In this document: positions 25,254 to 40,229 of the stretch, one piece after another | Layout: each line of letters starts with the position of its first letter | How positions within the stretch are numbered: the first letter of the stretch is position 1 | NCBI RefSeq assembly: GCF_000276665.1 | Contig: NW_004955417.1 | Location: 19,715,117 to 19,779,116 of the forward strand | Direction: 5' to 3' | DNA from: Chinchilla lanigera | Lineage: Eukaryota > Chordata > Mammalia > Rodentia > Chinchillidae | DNA length: 64,000 nucleotides | Translations under genes and position numbers: made by a program | Notes under the pieces: model-generated | What the model saw: the letters and a program-made list of their open reading frames with translations, nothing else | Databases searched by the model: none | What the model was told of the DNA's origin: nothing

Positions 25254-28200
25254 TTTTCTCTTGATTTGGATGACATTATCATCTTGATTAAAGAGATCTT
25301 CATATATAAACTTTTAAGTAAAGTTTTCTGCTAAGTTAAAAGAGTATAACTTTGAACACTTTCTAAATGTGTTATTCCTTTAGTACCAACAATATACTAC
25401 AGAATAAAATTCTCTTTCTGGGTATGAAGCAAATTGTTCCCTTCAGATACAGCCTTACTGTGGCTTACAACCATAGTTATCATTTAATTAAATGAGGATG
25501 CATTAGGCAGAGCTATTAAGTAAGCTGTGTAGCAAAAGAAGCAAACAAAGGTAGCATGACAACACATTATAAGTTATACAGGAAAAATTGTCCCAGGAAG
25601 ATAAGAGCACTGTAGGGTCTTCCACACACAAAGGTAGACTAAAAAGCATTCAACATCCAAAGACAGCGAATGAGAGAAAATAGAAGGGTTACTGAACAAT
25701 GCAGAAGAAGCTTAAAATATTGTGTCCTTATTTGTCAAATAAGATTGTCGTAAAAAAAGATCCTTGGACTCTTTTCCTTTCCTTCTGCTCAGTGGTTACA
25801 AGATGATCATTCTAGTTCAGAGAATTTAACACTACATTTAGGAGATGTCTTTATTCCAAGGTAATCTGATAGCTCTAGAATAAGAAGTTAAATTCAGTGG
25901 AAAAAGTAAAAAGAAATGGCTGTTTAGCACGTTCTGTACAGGACTTCTGGGAAAATAGGTAGATGGAATCAGAGAATAACTTTCCCACTTACTAATTAAA
26001 TTACTCATTCATGGTTGAAATGTTCAGTAAATTTTATGAAAGATTTCAATAATTTAAAATTTCGCATATACTTGTTATGCTTTATGGATCAAAGAATAAG
26101 CAGGCTTTTGAGGAAAATGAAGTGTCTTGTTGGAAATCTGACAGAGGAGAATAACCAGAAGTTATGGTGGTACACATTAGTCATGGAAGCTGTGCATCAT
26201 AATCATTGTATTTTCTGCTGGAAGACAAGATGTAATCTAAAGTCAACATGATTATTTTCTTATTGAATAAATAATATATTTTCTAAAATGTGAACTCCTT
26301 CAACAAAGGTGCTCTGAATACTTACTTCCCTGAAAAGCTCCTTACACTACTTTCAATATGTCTATAACTACAGATTCTTTGAGTTTTTCAGCAATAGTCA
26401 GTATTAACTGAACTAATAGGAGATTAAATGATGTATTAATAGCAGGTGCTATAATTATTTGTTTCACCAACAGACATATAGTAGGAATGACTATGGTCTG
26501 GTGTTATCTCATATAGTTAATTTGTAAGACATTTGTCTGTTAAATGTTGGATATGGTTTAATGGGGATAATTTTCATTGTAATGGCTCCTGCACAGAAAC
26601 TTATAATTAATTGTCTTTCTTTGTAAAAATCCATAAACAAGAACTTATGTTATGTAATTAAAACCACAACACTTAATTAATTGGTATGAAAGGCTTGGAT
26701 ATTCTTCTATCAAATAATGCTTTCCTTTACAAATAATGTGCTTGAAATTGTCTTTCAACTCATTTTATTTAAATCCTAAGGATGCTCTTGCTTATACAGC
26801 TACTGATGGCAATGACATTAATAGCTAACCCTACTGTCTGTCAGACACTACTCGAAGTGTTTTTTAAATATTAACTACTTTATAACTATTTTTTCTTAAC
26901 ATGGTTTTAATCAAGGGCAACAATTTTCATATACTTTCTTTCTAAACTGTATTTCCAACAACTTTTACCTATTTCTCCCCCCAAAAAATTCTTATACATT
27001 TAAATTGGAGGATTACTAAAGCTGGAAAATTAGCACTGATTTTAGGTGCACAAAGTTCTAAGGGTTATGAAGTGGTTTTGATATTTTCTAATGTGACCTT
27101 GGCCTTGATGGTTTGTGACAGGGCTGAAGTTTTCTCAAATAGGACATCTGAGCAAAAGCCTTCTGATAAATACAGCATCAGACACAGAGCTCAGCAAGAG
27201 GAGCACAGGAGGATTACCAGCCTCCACTTATCACAGAGCCCGGCTGTCTTTCTGCAGAGCGCATCTGCATAGCTTGTACGAGAGTCTTTGTATCTTGTTT
27301 GGTAAAACAGAGAAGTGATTTAATTGCTGGGTTATTATGAGCTCACTCTGATGCACATAATTTATAATGAGTATAACTTCTGCCCCTCATTCAACGTTTA
27401 CTGCTCACCAGTAACAGAGCAGGTATGGGGATGGAGACATACAGGGATCTCTCTCCCCACTCGCTGTATTATTGGCTTCCTCTGCTTTAGGTGAGTTGTT
27501 GCAAAATTCTGGTGAAAATTACATTTTCTTGAGTCACAGTAGGGTAAGAGAGATTGTGGAATACACAAATTTCAAACAAAGCTCATTTTTTAGATAAAAA
27601 AGCAAGCTTGGAAAACTCATTTAATAATATTTATTAGCAAAATACCAGTAGAAGTCAGAATAAAAGTTTTCCCTCCTACTGACAAACAGAAAGTCTCAAC
27701 TTCACCCTCCTGTAAAAACGCTGGAGGATAGAAGTTAATGAAAGAGTACACAAATACCTATATCAATATTTTGAACTCTATTTATTAGATAAATTTCTTC
27801 TGAAATCTTATAACTTGAACTTGTTTAAAAAAAAAGAGATAGGTCCCTTAAAGACACACACACAGTCAACACAACAAGCAGCACACCAGAGTAATATGTG
27901 TCTACCTAGTTGGTAATTTTGCTTTGTTAAAGCAATGAGACTTGGGCGCAGAGAAAAACAAATGAGTCATCCAGCAAGGTCCTGCTATGGTGCTCATATG
28001 GTCAAGGGATAGATAATTTATAGTAGAAAACGTGACTGAAAGAGCGTTAGCTGAAGAATACATGGAAAAAGCACAATTCAGCATAGAGTAGAAAATAGAC
28101 ATCTGACCATGCTAAGAAAGTGGACCACAAATTTCTTGTGCAAACTGGCAATGGGTGAAAATAGGATTCCTAGCTACAAAAGAGAAACAGTTCTGTGGAA

Positions 28201-28359
28201 CTAGCTGATATTCTTGAGTGAGAACAACAACTTATATGCAGACAACTTAGTTACACCCCGTCACAGTTATCCACAAGCTATCACTTATATTTTGATGCTT
28301 TTGTGCAATAGGAAGAACTACAAGTGGATATTGATAGATTATCTCTGATTTATGGCAGT
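25254..28359. other. Mostly unique intronic sequence
   Basis: Apart from one MIR fragment no repeat is clear. Two overlapping plus frames around 27072-27318 lie in a GC-richer patch (27100-27300) without recognisable domains. Confidence 0.4.
26795..26885 (-). repeat. MIR fragment
   Basis: The phrase ctgtctgtcagacactactc followed by tttttaaatattaactactt matches the reversed MIR end. Confidence 0.6.
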
Positions 28360-28371
28360 TTGTATATTTGA

Positions 28372-28491
28372 CTGTTTTTGGTTGTTTGTTTGTTTTGTTT
28401 TATTTTTCTTCCGGTACCAGGAATTGAACTCACGACCTTGTGCTTGCCAGACAGGCACTGTGCTGCTGAGCTAAATCCCCAGCCCCCAAGC
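28372..28491 (-). repeat. ID-type SINE, with target-site duplication
   Basis: Reversed ID with a G-interrupted T-tail. Exact 12-bp duplications ttgtatatttga at 28360-28371 and 28492-28503. Confidence 0.95.
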
Positions 28492-28503
28492 TTGTATATT
28501 TGA

Positions 28504-30673
28504 TGACAGTAACTGAAAATGCAGTCATTTTGCTAGGCTATTTTTGTACTCTCACAAATCATGAGATTATATCCTAAGGTTACTCTAAATTGCCTTTCAG
28601 ATTCTAAGAATATCAGTAAGAGGCATTATATATGTGTGCATAAAATGTTAACTCAAACACATATCAAATGTAACCATTAAAGAATTTATTGTGTTTATTA
28701 TAAGTTAAAGTCACTCCAATATCAATGCTTTGGAAACTGATTTGATTTCCAGAAAAATAATCAAAATGCTCTAAAAATTCTCCATGCAGTATTTAAAATG
28801 CTGATATTTATCACTTTTGAAATATATTCTATTTTAGTTTACTTTTTTTGCTACATTTTGCACCAATACCCATTATGGTCTAAATATAAGTAATCTTGCC
28901 ATTGGAATTTGAATTTAATGACTACCAAAGTGAATCATTTCTCAAGAACAGTCTTTGCTAATAATTCTGGGTAGTTTCATTGTTAATATATACTATTAAC
29001 TCACACCCGGAGTAAAAAGGACTATAAAACATGAGGGCAAGATGAAGGGAAAAATCAATATTTCTCCCAAAGTTCTACATTATTTATGAAATTTCATTTC
29101 AAATATTCAAAATGTATTTCAGTTCCTTACTTACATGCCTTAATGTTTAATTAATAAATGTTAAAATGTCTAGCAAGATAAAAAGATTATTAGATAGTTT
29201 TTATTCGGTTAGAGTTAAGCAAAAATTACTGTTAGCACTGTGTTTATGATGTAGAATATTTTGTGCATTTATTAGGATAAATTTCAGAATAGAATCTGCA
29301 CTTCAGAGAAATCTGAAAAGATATAATTATCAAGTTTACTGGCAAATACATCCACAATTCATAAATATAATTTTGGGGTGAAACATATACAATAAGTGAA
29401 TAAATGTTAAGGATTTGAATTGTTGTAAAAGTTAATGTTTTATAAACAATGTTTTCAAATGGTTTCACATTCAATATTTTGATAGCTAAAATTATCTCTT
29501 TAAATTTAGAAAATTTTTAGCATTATTGACTTTATTTTAAATAAAAATTATTTTAATTTATTCATTTAAAAGTCTATTTTATATTAAATTAATTTAATAT
29601 ATAATAAATCATATAATAAATTAAATTAATTTAAACTAAATAGAGGTGACATAAAACAGTGGTGACTATATATTCACTACTCATATATTCACCTCTTAAA
29701 TCGTATTATATATGATTGATTGATGTGAGAAAAGATCCTTAGTTTTATATTGGCAGGGATTTTTAAAAAGTAGTTGCATTGGACCCACCAATGATTATTT
29801 AAATAGATCATTGTGATTATTAAAATGCTCCAATTATCTCTGCTATTTGTGCAGATATTGTAGCAACTAAAAAATGAACTACATGGACCAGAAAGGCCCA
29901 TAAAAAGAAAAATTAGAAAGACAATTTTTTCATTTGCTCTGCAACATAATTTTAAAAAGAAAAAATTGTATACCAGTGTAATTATTAAGATCAAAGGAAA
30001 CAAAATTATTAATAACATCAAAATCAAAGGAAAGAAAACAAAGTACAAGATTCAAAATTATTCTCAAACACTACACCAAGGAAACTTTACTTCGCATTCA
30101 CACAAAAGTCCATAGGTGAAACAGCTAGCCTCCATCATCACCTTAAAAGTATAAAGCTGGTCTATGTATGCAAAAGGAATGTCAAGATAAGGATTCGAAC
30201 ATATTGCTTAGAAATTTTTCCACAGCATGTAAACATTAAACTTGAAATACAATCTTCTATAGTATGAAAAAGTATATGTATTGAGAAGTTCATTAACTTT
30301 GATCCCATCTACTATATCTACCAGAAAAATAACCTATTATTTTATGTCCAAAAACCCATGAAAGTACATTATACCTGAATTGTCCAAACCAATTTCATAT
30401 CACACTTCCCTACCCCAAACTTGGAATCATAACTATGATTAAAACTGGATGTTATCAAGTTATGGGGAAAATTTCATAATTAACATGGCTAGACATAAAA
30501 CTTTTATTAGTAATGGACATATGAATGTACAAGAAAAATTGATATCTAAAATAGTTAGAAAAAATATAGTTAAACATATCAATGAAATTAGAGAAGAAAA
30601 TCCTATGTATCTCTTACAAAACTTTGCTTTGATGTCGTGGTCTATTTTTAAGCCTGGACTCCATTTATGATTT
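28504..30673. other. Very AT-rich unique intronic sequence
   Basis: At 29540-29640 alternating ttaattta/aaattaat segments give overlapping inverted repeats. No gene seen; the 119-residue minus-strand frame at 29689-30048 is Phe/Leu/Ile-rich, as expected from AT-rich DNA, with no domain. Confidence 0.4.
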
Positions 30674-30690
30674 CAAAATATCTGTTGCAA

Positions 30691-30910
30691 GGGGCTGGGG
30701 ATTTAGCTCAGCGGCAAAGCGCCTGCCTGGCAAGCGCAAGGTCGTGAGTTCGGTTCCCGGTACCGGAGAAAAACCAAAAAAAGAANNNNNNNNNNNNNNN
30801 NNNNNNNNNNNNNNNNNNNNNNNNNNNNNNNNNNNNNNNNNNNNNNNNNNNNNNNNNNNNNNNNNNNNNNNNNNNNNNNNNNNNNAAAAAAAAAAAAAAA
30901 ACAAAAAAAA
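30691..30910 (+). repeat. ID-type SINE, full-length and young, containing the assembly gap
   Basis: The most consensus-like copy in the window. It begins ggggctggggatttagctca and has an intact Pol III A box (tagctcagcgg, 30704-30714) and a good B box (agttcggttcc, 30747-30757). Exact 16-bp duplications caaaatatctgttgca flank it at 30674-30689 and 30911-30926. The Ns fall inside its A-rich tail. Confidence 0.95.
30786..30885. other. Assembly gap (100 Ns)
   Basis: Exactly 100 Ns, the usual placeholder for a gap of unknown size. A-rich SINE tail sequence is on both sides, so the missing sequence is almost surely only tail. Confidence 0.95.
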
Positions 30911-30926
30911 CAAAATATCTGTTGCA

Positions 30927-34685
<3,759 letters not shown>

Positions 34686-35293
34686 AAATTTAAAAAGCTT
34701 TTCAGCAGTAAACATCTTCACTGAATTGGGACCAAAGGTAAACCATATACATGATTTTCATATCAACTATTAAAGGACAAACGGAAACGGCTATTTTATA
34801 CATTGTAAAATCAATCATAGAATAGGGCACTTTCTAATATTATGTTCCTATCAGGTTGTGTATATTAACAAAATCAACTGTAAAACTACAACTGCATATG
34901 AATCACCCAAATTCATTTATTGCACTAATAATATATTGATTACATTGATAACAGTGAACATAATGGCTATTATGCTGGTGCTGGTAATTGTGTTCTCTAT
35001 ATAATTCGGGCTACAATATAAATACACAGTACAAATTTGTCAAAGAAATTGATATCCTTATGTCCAGAGTGAAATTGAGTAGGTATTTTCTTATAGTTTT
35101 TACTTTGCACCTATTTTCAATATTTCACAATTGAGGGCAAATTTCACAATTTTTTTTTTTCATAGAACAAGCACTATTTAGTTATTTTCTCTTTTTATTT
35201 AACTGAGAGAGAGGGAAAAAGAGGGAGAGAGACAACATTCAACACCCAAGCGCTATTTTAATGCAATTTCATGCTAACATAAGCTATAAACTG
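34686..35293. other. Unique intronic sequence 5' of the CSMD3 exon
   Basis: AT-rich; a T-run at 35151-35160 and a purine-rich stretch near 35206-35231. Nothing else recognised. Confidence 0.45.
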
Positions 35294-35429
35294 CTCTGCA
35301 CTTATAAAATATACTCCTTGGGAGGCTGAGGCAGGAGAATCATTGTGAGCCTGAGACCAGCCTGGATTACAAAGTGAACTCAAGGCCAGGCTGAACTGCA
35401 GAGTGAGACCCTGTCTCAAAAACACCAAA

Positions 35430-35463
<34 letters not shown>
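35294..35463 (+). repeat. B1 SINE with (AAAT)n tail
   Basis: Decayed 5' end, then clear ggaggctgaggcaggagaat, agaccagcctggattacaaa, the internal duplication and gagaccctgtctcaaaaaca; the tail is a run of aaat units (about ten) at 35424-35463. Confidence 0.92.
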
Positions 35464-35464
<1 letters not shown>

Positions 35465-36804
35465 GTAAAATGTACTGTATCCTTCCTCTGATGGGTAGGC
35501 AGAAAATATTTACTTTTGGTAGGTATAGTTAGTCTTAACATATTTGTCACAAAGGTAGCACTTTATATCTTTCAAACAAACTACTTAAGGTAAAATATTG
35601 AAAGGATAATATCGGTCATGATTAACATATGAAGTAAATTTCCTTCCTAAATTTGGACAATTCCCAGCAAAGCAGTTTTTCTGATTTCATTCATTGAAAG
35701 AATCTCTATTTTAATCATAGGTGTTATACAAACATATGATAAAAATATCCGCAGAAACAAGTTGTACAGTGAAGTTTTAGATAATGGTTTTTTTAAATAA
35801 CGAGATGACATAGCTTTACCACTCTTAAAGCTCATGTTTATCTTCTTCAGCATGTAAAAGAGGTGATTTATTAGTTTCTGTTTATGTTTGTATGGGGGAA
35901 GGGAGGGTTTACAATTCTTCTCTCAGTGCTTGGCAGTCTGTCACACCACAGTACCAGTAGGCTGAGGATATAGAAGATGTCACTGTACATGTAACCCATA
36001 GTATGCACGGTGATGTAGGGACCCTCTACCTGATACACAGGTCTGACCCTTGAAAACCCACCTTTCCTAAGATGTTTCTGAGCCCACCACTTGTAGTGAA
36101 TGACCACATGCACACTGAATGTAAATTAATCTCTATTGTATCACAGTGTTTGCTGGGTGTATAGGAAATGCTGGATTCCAACACGAGCAAGTTGGGCTAC
36201 CTCCTATACATTTCTCGCTTCCTTTCTTAGCTTGAAATTTTCTCCAGATTTTTCCTATATACTCACTATTTTGTTTTTACATGAAAGTGGCTCTATTCAT
36301 TTGGCCAGGTGCCTGATTTTATTTTGTACTTGAATTTAGTAAATAAAAGGATGAAAGTTACTTCTGTAATTTTAAAAGGCGAAAAATTTATACAATCGGA
36401 AGAGAAACCAGAGTATACTTCTGTAATTTTAAAACTCAAGTTTAATAATGTTATTTCATTACTTTCAGATAATGCTAAAGTTATGATTACTCTTTTTGTT
36501 GGTTCATACTGTCTAAATCATAATTCAGTGAAAAAGATAACTTGATTCAGTTCAATTATATTTTCAATGGAGTAGTAGAGCTCAACCCAGAATTTGATTT
36601 ACAGTTTAGTTCTGATCATTTCTCTGATCTGATGAGCATGAATATCCATTAGGAAAAGTTTAAATTATTTTGACAGGCTACATACATTTTAAAATACAAT
36701 GAGGCTATAATACGAGTATGACCGAAATACACTGAAACACAGAGCTTGAAAACAGACCCTTTAAAGACCAAAAAAATGAAGGGTATTACACAAGAACTTT
36801 AAGA
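35464..36804. other. Intronic sequence, unassigned
   Basis: The segment 35880-36120 is GC-richer with an 80-residue minus-strand frame that I cannot assign. A 19-bp direct repeat (tacttctgtaattttaaaa) occurs at 36359-36377 and 36416-36434. Confidence 0.4.
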
Positions 36805-37330
36805 AAAGGATGCGGCTAATCCCCTTCTGGGTATCTTCCCTGAAGAATTAAAAGCATCATACCAAGGAATATATGTGCACCCATGTTTATAGCAGCACAG
36901 TAGTAGCTAAATCTTGGAAATAGTCTAAATGCACATCAACCAAGGAATGGATAAAAAGATGTGGTTTTTTAAATATATACATTAAATTGAGTACTACTCA
37001 GCTACAAAGAAGGATAAACTTGAGACATTTCTAAGTAACTGGATGTGCCTTGAGGCCATAGTCTTACCTGAAACAAATCTGACACACATGAGTAAATATT
37101 GCATTTTCTCCCTGGTGTGGGAAACTGAAAGAGTAAGTAAGCACCAAAATGGATAATAGTCACTGTGAAATAGGAAACATTGTTCAAAAGGAAAGGGGAA
37201 CCAGGGAGGGGGAGGGGGAAAGGAAGAAGGGAAAAGAAAAAGAAAAGGTAAAAGAAGAATAAAATGGAAACAAAACTTTGCAAATAAGGAAGGGCAGAGG
37301 GGTTGAAGGGAGGGGAGGGAATTGGGAAGA
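36805..37330 (+). mobile_element. L1 LINE 3' end (end of ORF2 and 3' UTR)
   Basis: Carries the widely conserved L1 sequence coding for the ORF2 C-terminus (cccatgtttatagcagcaca, aatgcacatcaaccaaggaa, gagtactactcagctacaaa), then a long G/A-rich 3' UTR tract. 5'-truncated and non-functional. Confidence 0.88.
37195..37319 (+). other. Two G-quadruplex-type motifs in the L1 3' UTR
   Basis: G-run sets at 37195-37218 (runs of 4, 3, 5 and 5 G) and 37292-37319 (runs of 3, 4, 3, 4 and 3 G) with short loops. Such polypurine tracts are a known mark of L1 3' UTRs. Confidence 0.8.
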
Positions 37331-37859
37331 AAAGTCTAATGTTTCCTAAACAAAGTTTTCCAGTGCTCTAACCTCATTCAAGTGTAGTAACGTATCTATA
37401 TTTCCACATCCTTCGCATTCATAGGCTATGTCGGGCATTTTAACCCAGCATCATCCACGTCATTCCCTCTACACCTCCGAAAACCTGCTTTCCTACCACA
37501 TTCTCCACTCTCCTAAATGAACCTGTCTCCTTTTGTCCGGCTCTTGCCCTGTTGCTCCGTCTTGACCTTTGCCTGTTTTGACCCCCTTCTTTCTGCGGCA
37601 CTGAGATAAAATGCATTCCTCAGGTATCCTCTCTTCTCCGTGACCTTGTGAAATTAATTGTCCTATGTTCAGCTGCAATTTATCCCCCAAATTCATTTTT
37701 TCATCTTAGCGCCCATTTATTGACTTCAGTTCAAGGGTCAAATAAATATAATTTATTTCCTTTATTTATTTCCTCTTAATCCCTTTCAGGGAAGCCAGAC
37801 TAAAGGTTCTAATGTTAAGCCAGATATCCAATCTCCTCTCTGTCCCGCTGAGCAATTTT
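37331..37859. other. Intronic sequence, possibly old L2
   Basis: The C/T-rich stretch 37480-37640 (ccgtgaccttgtgaaattaa, ctctcttctccgtgaccttg) loosely recalls L2 coding sequence. Not firm. Confidence 0.3.
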
Positions 37860-37987
37860 CTTTTGCGATGCAGTTCAGTCTGGCCTTCAGCTCACTTTGT
37901 AGCCCAGGCTGGTATACAATTCGCAGCAATCCTCCTTCTTCAGCCTCAAATGCTGGACTTACAGGTGTGCCCTACTATGCCCCGCCC
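37860..37987 (-). repeat. B1 SINE, old
   Basis: Reversed B1 (agctcactttgtagcccagg, ctgg, tcctccttcttcagcctc, acaggtgtgccctactatgc). Short imperfect flanking repeats near tgagcaattt and tgagcatttt. Confidence 0.85.
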
Positions 37988-38366
37988 AATGAGCATTTTT
38001 ACATATTTGTATAACATCATTGGTTACTTCATAGAGTAATAAGTGTTCAATATTTCCTGTGATTTAATCTGTTCTTGTACATTACTGAATCCTTAGTGTT
38101 TGGCACATTGAATAGTTCCTAGTAGGTGCAGTTTGGCCTTATCCGAAATATAAATGAGTAGAAATTATTGGCACACGTGCCCTAACTCATACTTCCTATG
38201 TGTTTGTTTATCCTCTGTACAATGTATGTCAGTCATTGTATTTCATTACATTATCAAAAGTTTGAGTTTTGTTTTTTTATTTGTCTAAAGTTCTATTTCC
38301 GTTGTCTTCTTCAAATCTCAAAGGGGAAGATTTGTTATCTCTGTTCTCCGAACATCAAAAGCACTA
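37988..38366. other. Intronic sequence with MIR/L2 3' trace
   Basis: At 38085-38135 ccttagtgtttggcacattg followed by ctagtaggtgca resembles the MIR/L2 3' end. Otherwise nothing seen. Confidence 0.35.
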
Positions 38367-38735
38367 GTGTTATGGTTGGTACATCGTGTCAATTTGAGGA
38401 TTGTAGAAGGTTAATTATGTGACTCAGCATGGAGCCAAGGTCTTTACTCTGTATTCAACCTGAGCCTGTGCAAGAGGAGGGCTTGGAGAAGGTGTGGGCA
38501 TGGGCAGATAGCCAGCATACACAACAAGAGAGGAAAAGAGGCTTGCTCTCTCCACTTTTGCTCTTGTTGCTTTTGCTGTGTTCTGCCACCATGAACTGTT
38601 GCCCTCTGCCATGTGCCACTCTGCCTTGGAACCAGCAAAGTATGGACTGAAATCTCTATAAACTGTGAGCTAAATAAACCTTTCCTTCCTTAATTTTGGG
38701 TATCAGCTGTTTTGTCTCAGCAAAAAAAAGAGAGA
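38367..38735 (+). mobile_element. MaLR-like solitary LTR
   Basis: The 3' third reads ggactgaaatctctataaac, then gtgagctaaataaacctttc (AATAAA signal) and ends at ttttgtctcagcaaaaaaaa, the standard end of this rodent/mammalian LTR type. Three overlapping open frames on both strands are chance products of its GC-richer body. Confidence 0.7.
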
Positions 38736-39432
38736 AAAGTCACCAAGACAACTGGTTAAAACACTTTCAGTAGCATGCCTCGTGCTTTCGTCTTACTATA
38801 TTATCCACTCTAAGTGATGAGAAGTGGAAAGCAGGATCCCTGTTTGAATTATCAAATTCACAAGCACATTTCCAAACATAGATAATAAATGAATCTAATG
38901 AAATGATTTGATATCCTCTTACGAATTTCTCAAAGTGTGTTCTGAGCATTATCTACCATAAATGCCTTGGGCTTCAGAAGGGTTCACTTGTCAATAATTT
39001 TTTAAATTGCTCTTTTGGAACCATACACACTTGTAATAGTGTTTTTTATGATTTAATTCTGAATTTATTAAATTTACACAGCAAACACCCTTACTTTTCC
39101 TTACTGTATCATCATAGCAAATAGCATGCAATGGCATTTATCCCAAAGAACTCTTTCAGAAGCCATTTTTTTTTTTTTTATCCTCCATGTCTGGAAAAAA
39201 AAATGCATTTCAGAGTTTCAAGAAATATCACCATCTTTAAAACTAGCTAATAAAATACTAAATTTTTAGTTATGTTCTTTATGGTACTATAAATTGGAAA
39301 ATTATTTTAACAACTAAATTAATTCATATATAGGATGGCATTAAAAGCATTAGTCTTCTGAATTATATATGTCACACATAAGATGTATGTGCAGTGTAAA
39401 GGTATCTATAATGAACAGTCTGTGTTTTATGG
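38736..39432. other. Unique intronic sequence
   Basis: A T-run at 39168-39179; nothing else recognised. Confidence 0.45.
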
Positions 39433-39442
39433 TAACAGATAC

Positions 39443-39531
39443 CTCCCATCCAAGTACTAACCAGGCCCGACCCTGCTTAGCTTCTGAGATCAGATGAGAT
39501 CGGGCACATTCAGGGTGGTATGGCTCTAGAC
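39443..39531 (-). pseudogene. 5S rRNA retropseudogene, 3'-truncated, no A-tail
   Basis: On the minus strand it reads from 5S nucleotide 1 (gtctagagccataccaccct) through nucleotide 89 (ttagtacttggatgggag), then stops inside the internal C box. I count six substitutions against mammalian 5S as I remember it; five are at CpG positions or an adjoining base. Exact 12-bp direct repeats taacagatacct at 39433-39444 and 39535-39546 flank it, sharing two bases with the 5S end. There is no poly(A). The missing 3' end removes the terminal stem and Pol III terminator, so it is not expected to function. Confidence 0.95.
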
Positions 39532-39546
39532 TGATAACAGATACCT

Positions 39547-40229
39547 GCTTGTGTCCTCAGTTAGATATTCAAAAGTCACTAAACTGCAGGAGATACAATG
39601 CACCTGGTTTCAACAGCAGCACTGAGGAGCTAAGTGTTGTGACACACAATCCAATTAATGGAAAAACATGTCTTAATTAGTATATAGCAAGCAAAGAAAT
39701 AACTATATTCAACTTCTTCCTCTTATTTTTCCTTTTTTTTCCCTCCCACACACACCTCCTCACAGTATTTGTAATGTGTATAATCCCTCGCCCGTTTCCC
39801 AGTGCTCATTCATTTCCATGATCTTTCACATGTGCTGCGATTCTTCCTGTGACCTGTTTCACTGGGTTCACCTTTTATAATACCGGATTCTAAACAAGGG
39901 AGAGCAGTGTCCCTATGGATTTCCCAAATTCACAATCACCATCTCCCAATTCTCCTCTAAAACTCAATGTTAGATAGTAGAATTACTTTTCTCTAAATGC
40001 GTTCTTAAGCAAAATCCTTTTTTATATTTAAATAGAGTGGGGGTATATTTAACCACCAAAACTTAATCAAGATAAAGTAGCACAGTACATTATAGCCATT
40101 TAAAAAGCAAATTTGTAATTCAAAAGCTATCAAAAATCATACTGAGAAGCTTTTACTAGAGAAATCTTCTAAACACGTAAGGAATTAACAATCTTGTCCA
40201 CTCTTTTTTAGAGAACAGAAAATGATGGA
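39547..40229. other. Intronic sequence, unassigned
   Basis: A pyrimidine-rich stretch at 39710-39770; 40000-40229 may already be L1-derived but is too eroded to say. Confidence 0.35.

Noticed and set aside
35871..36113. 80-residue minus-strand frame in a GC-richer patch close to the CSMD3 exon
   Set aside because: It does not match the CUB2 first-half exon or any CSMD3 segment I know, and lacks the CUB cysteine/aromatic pattern.
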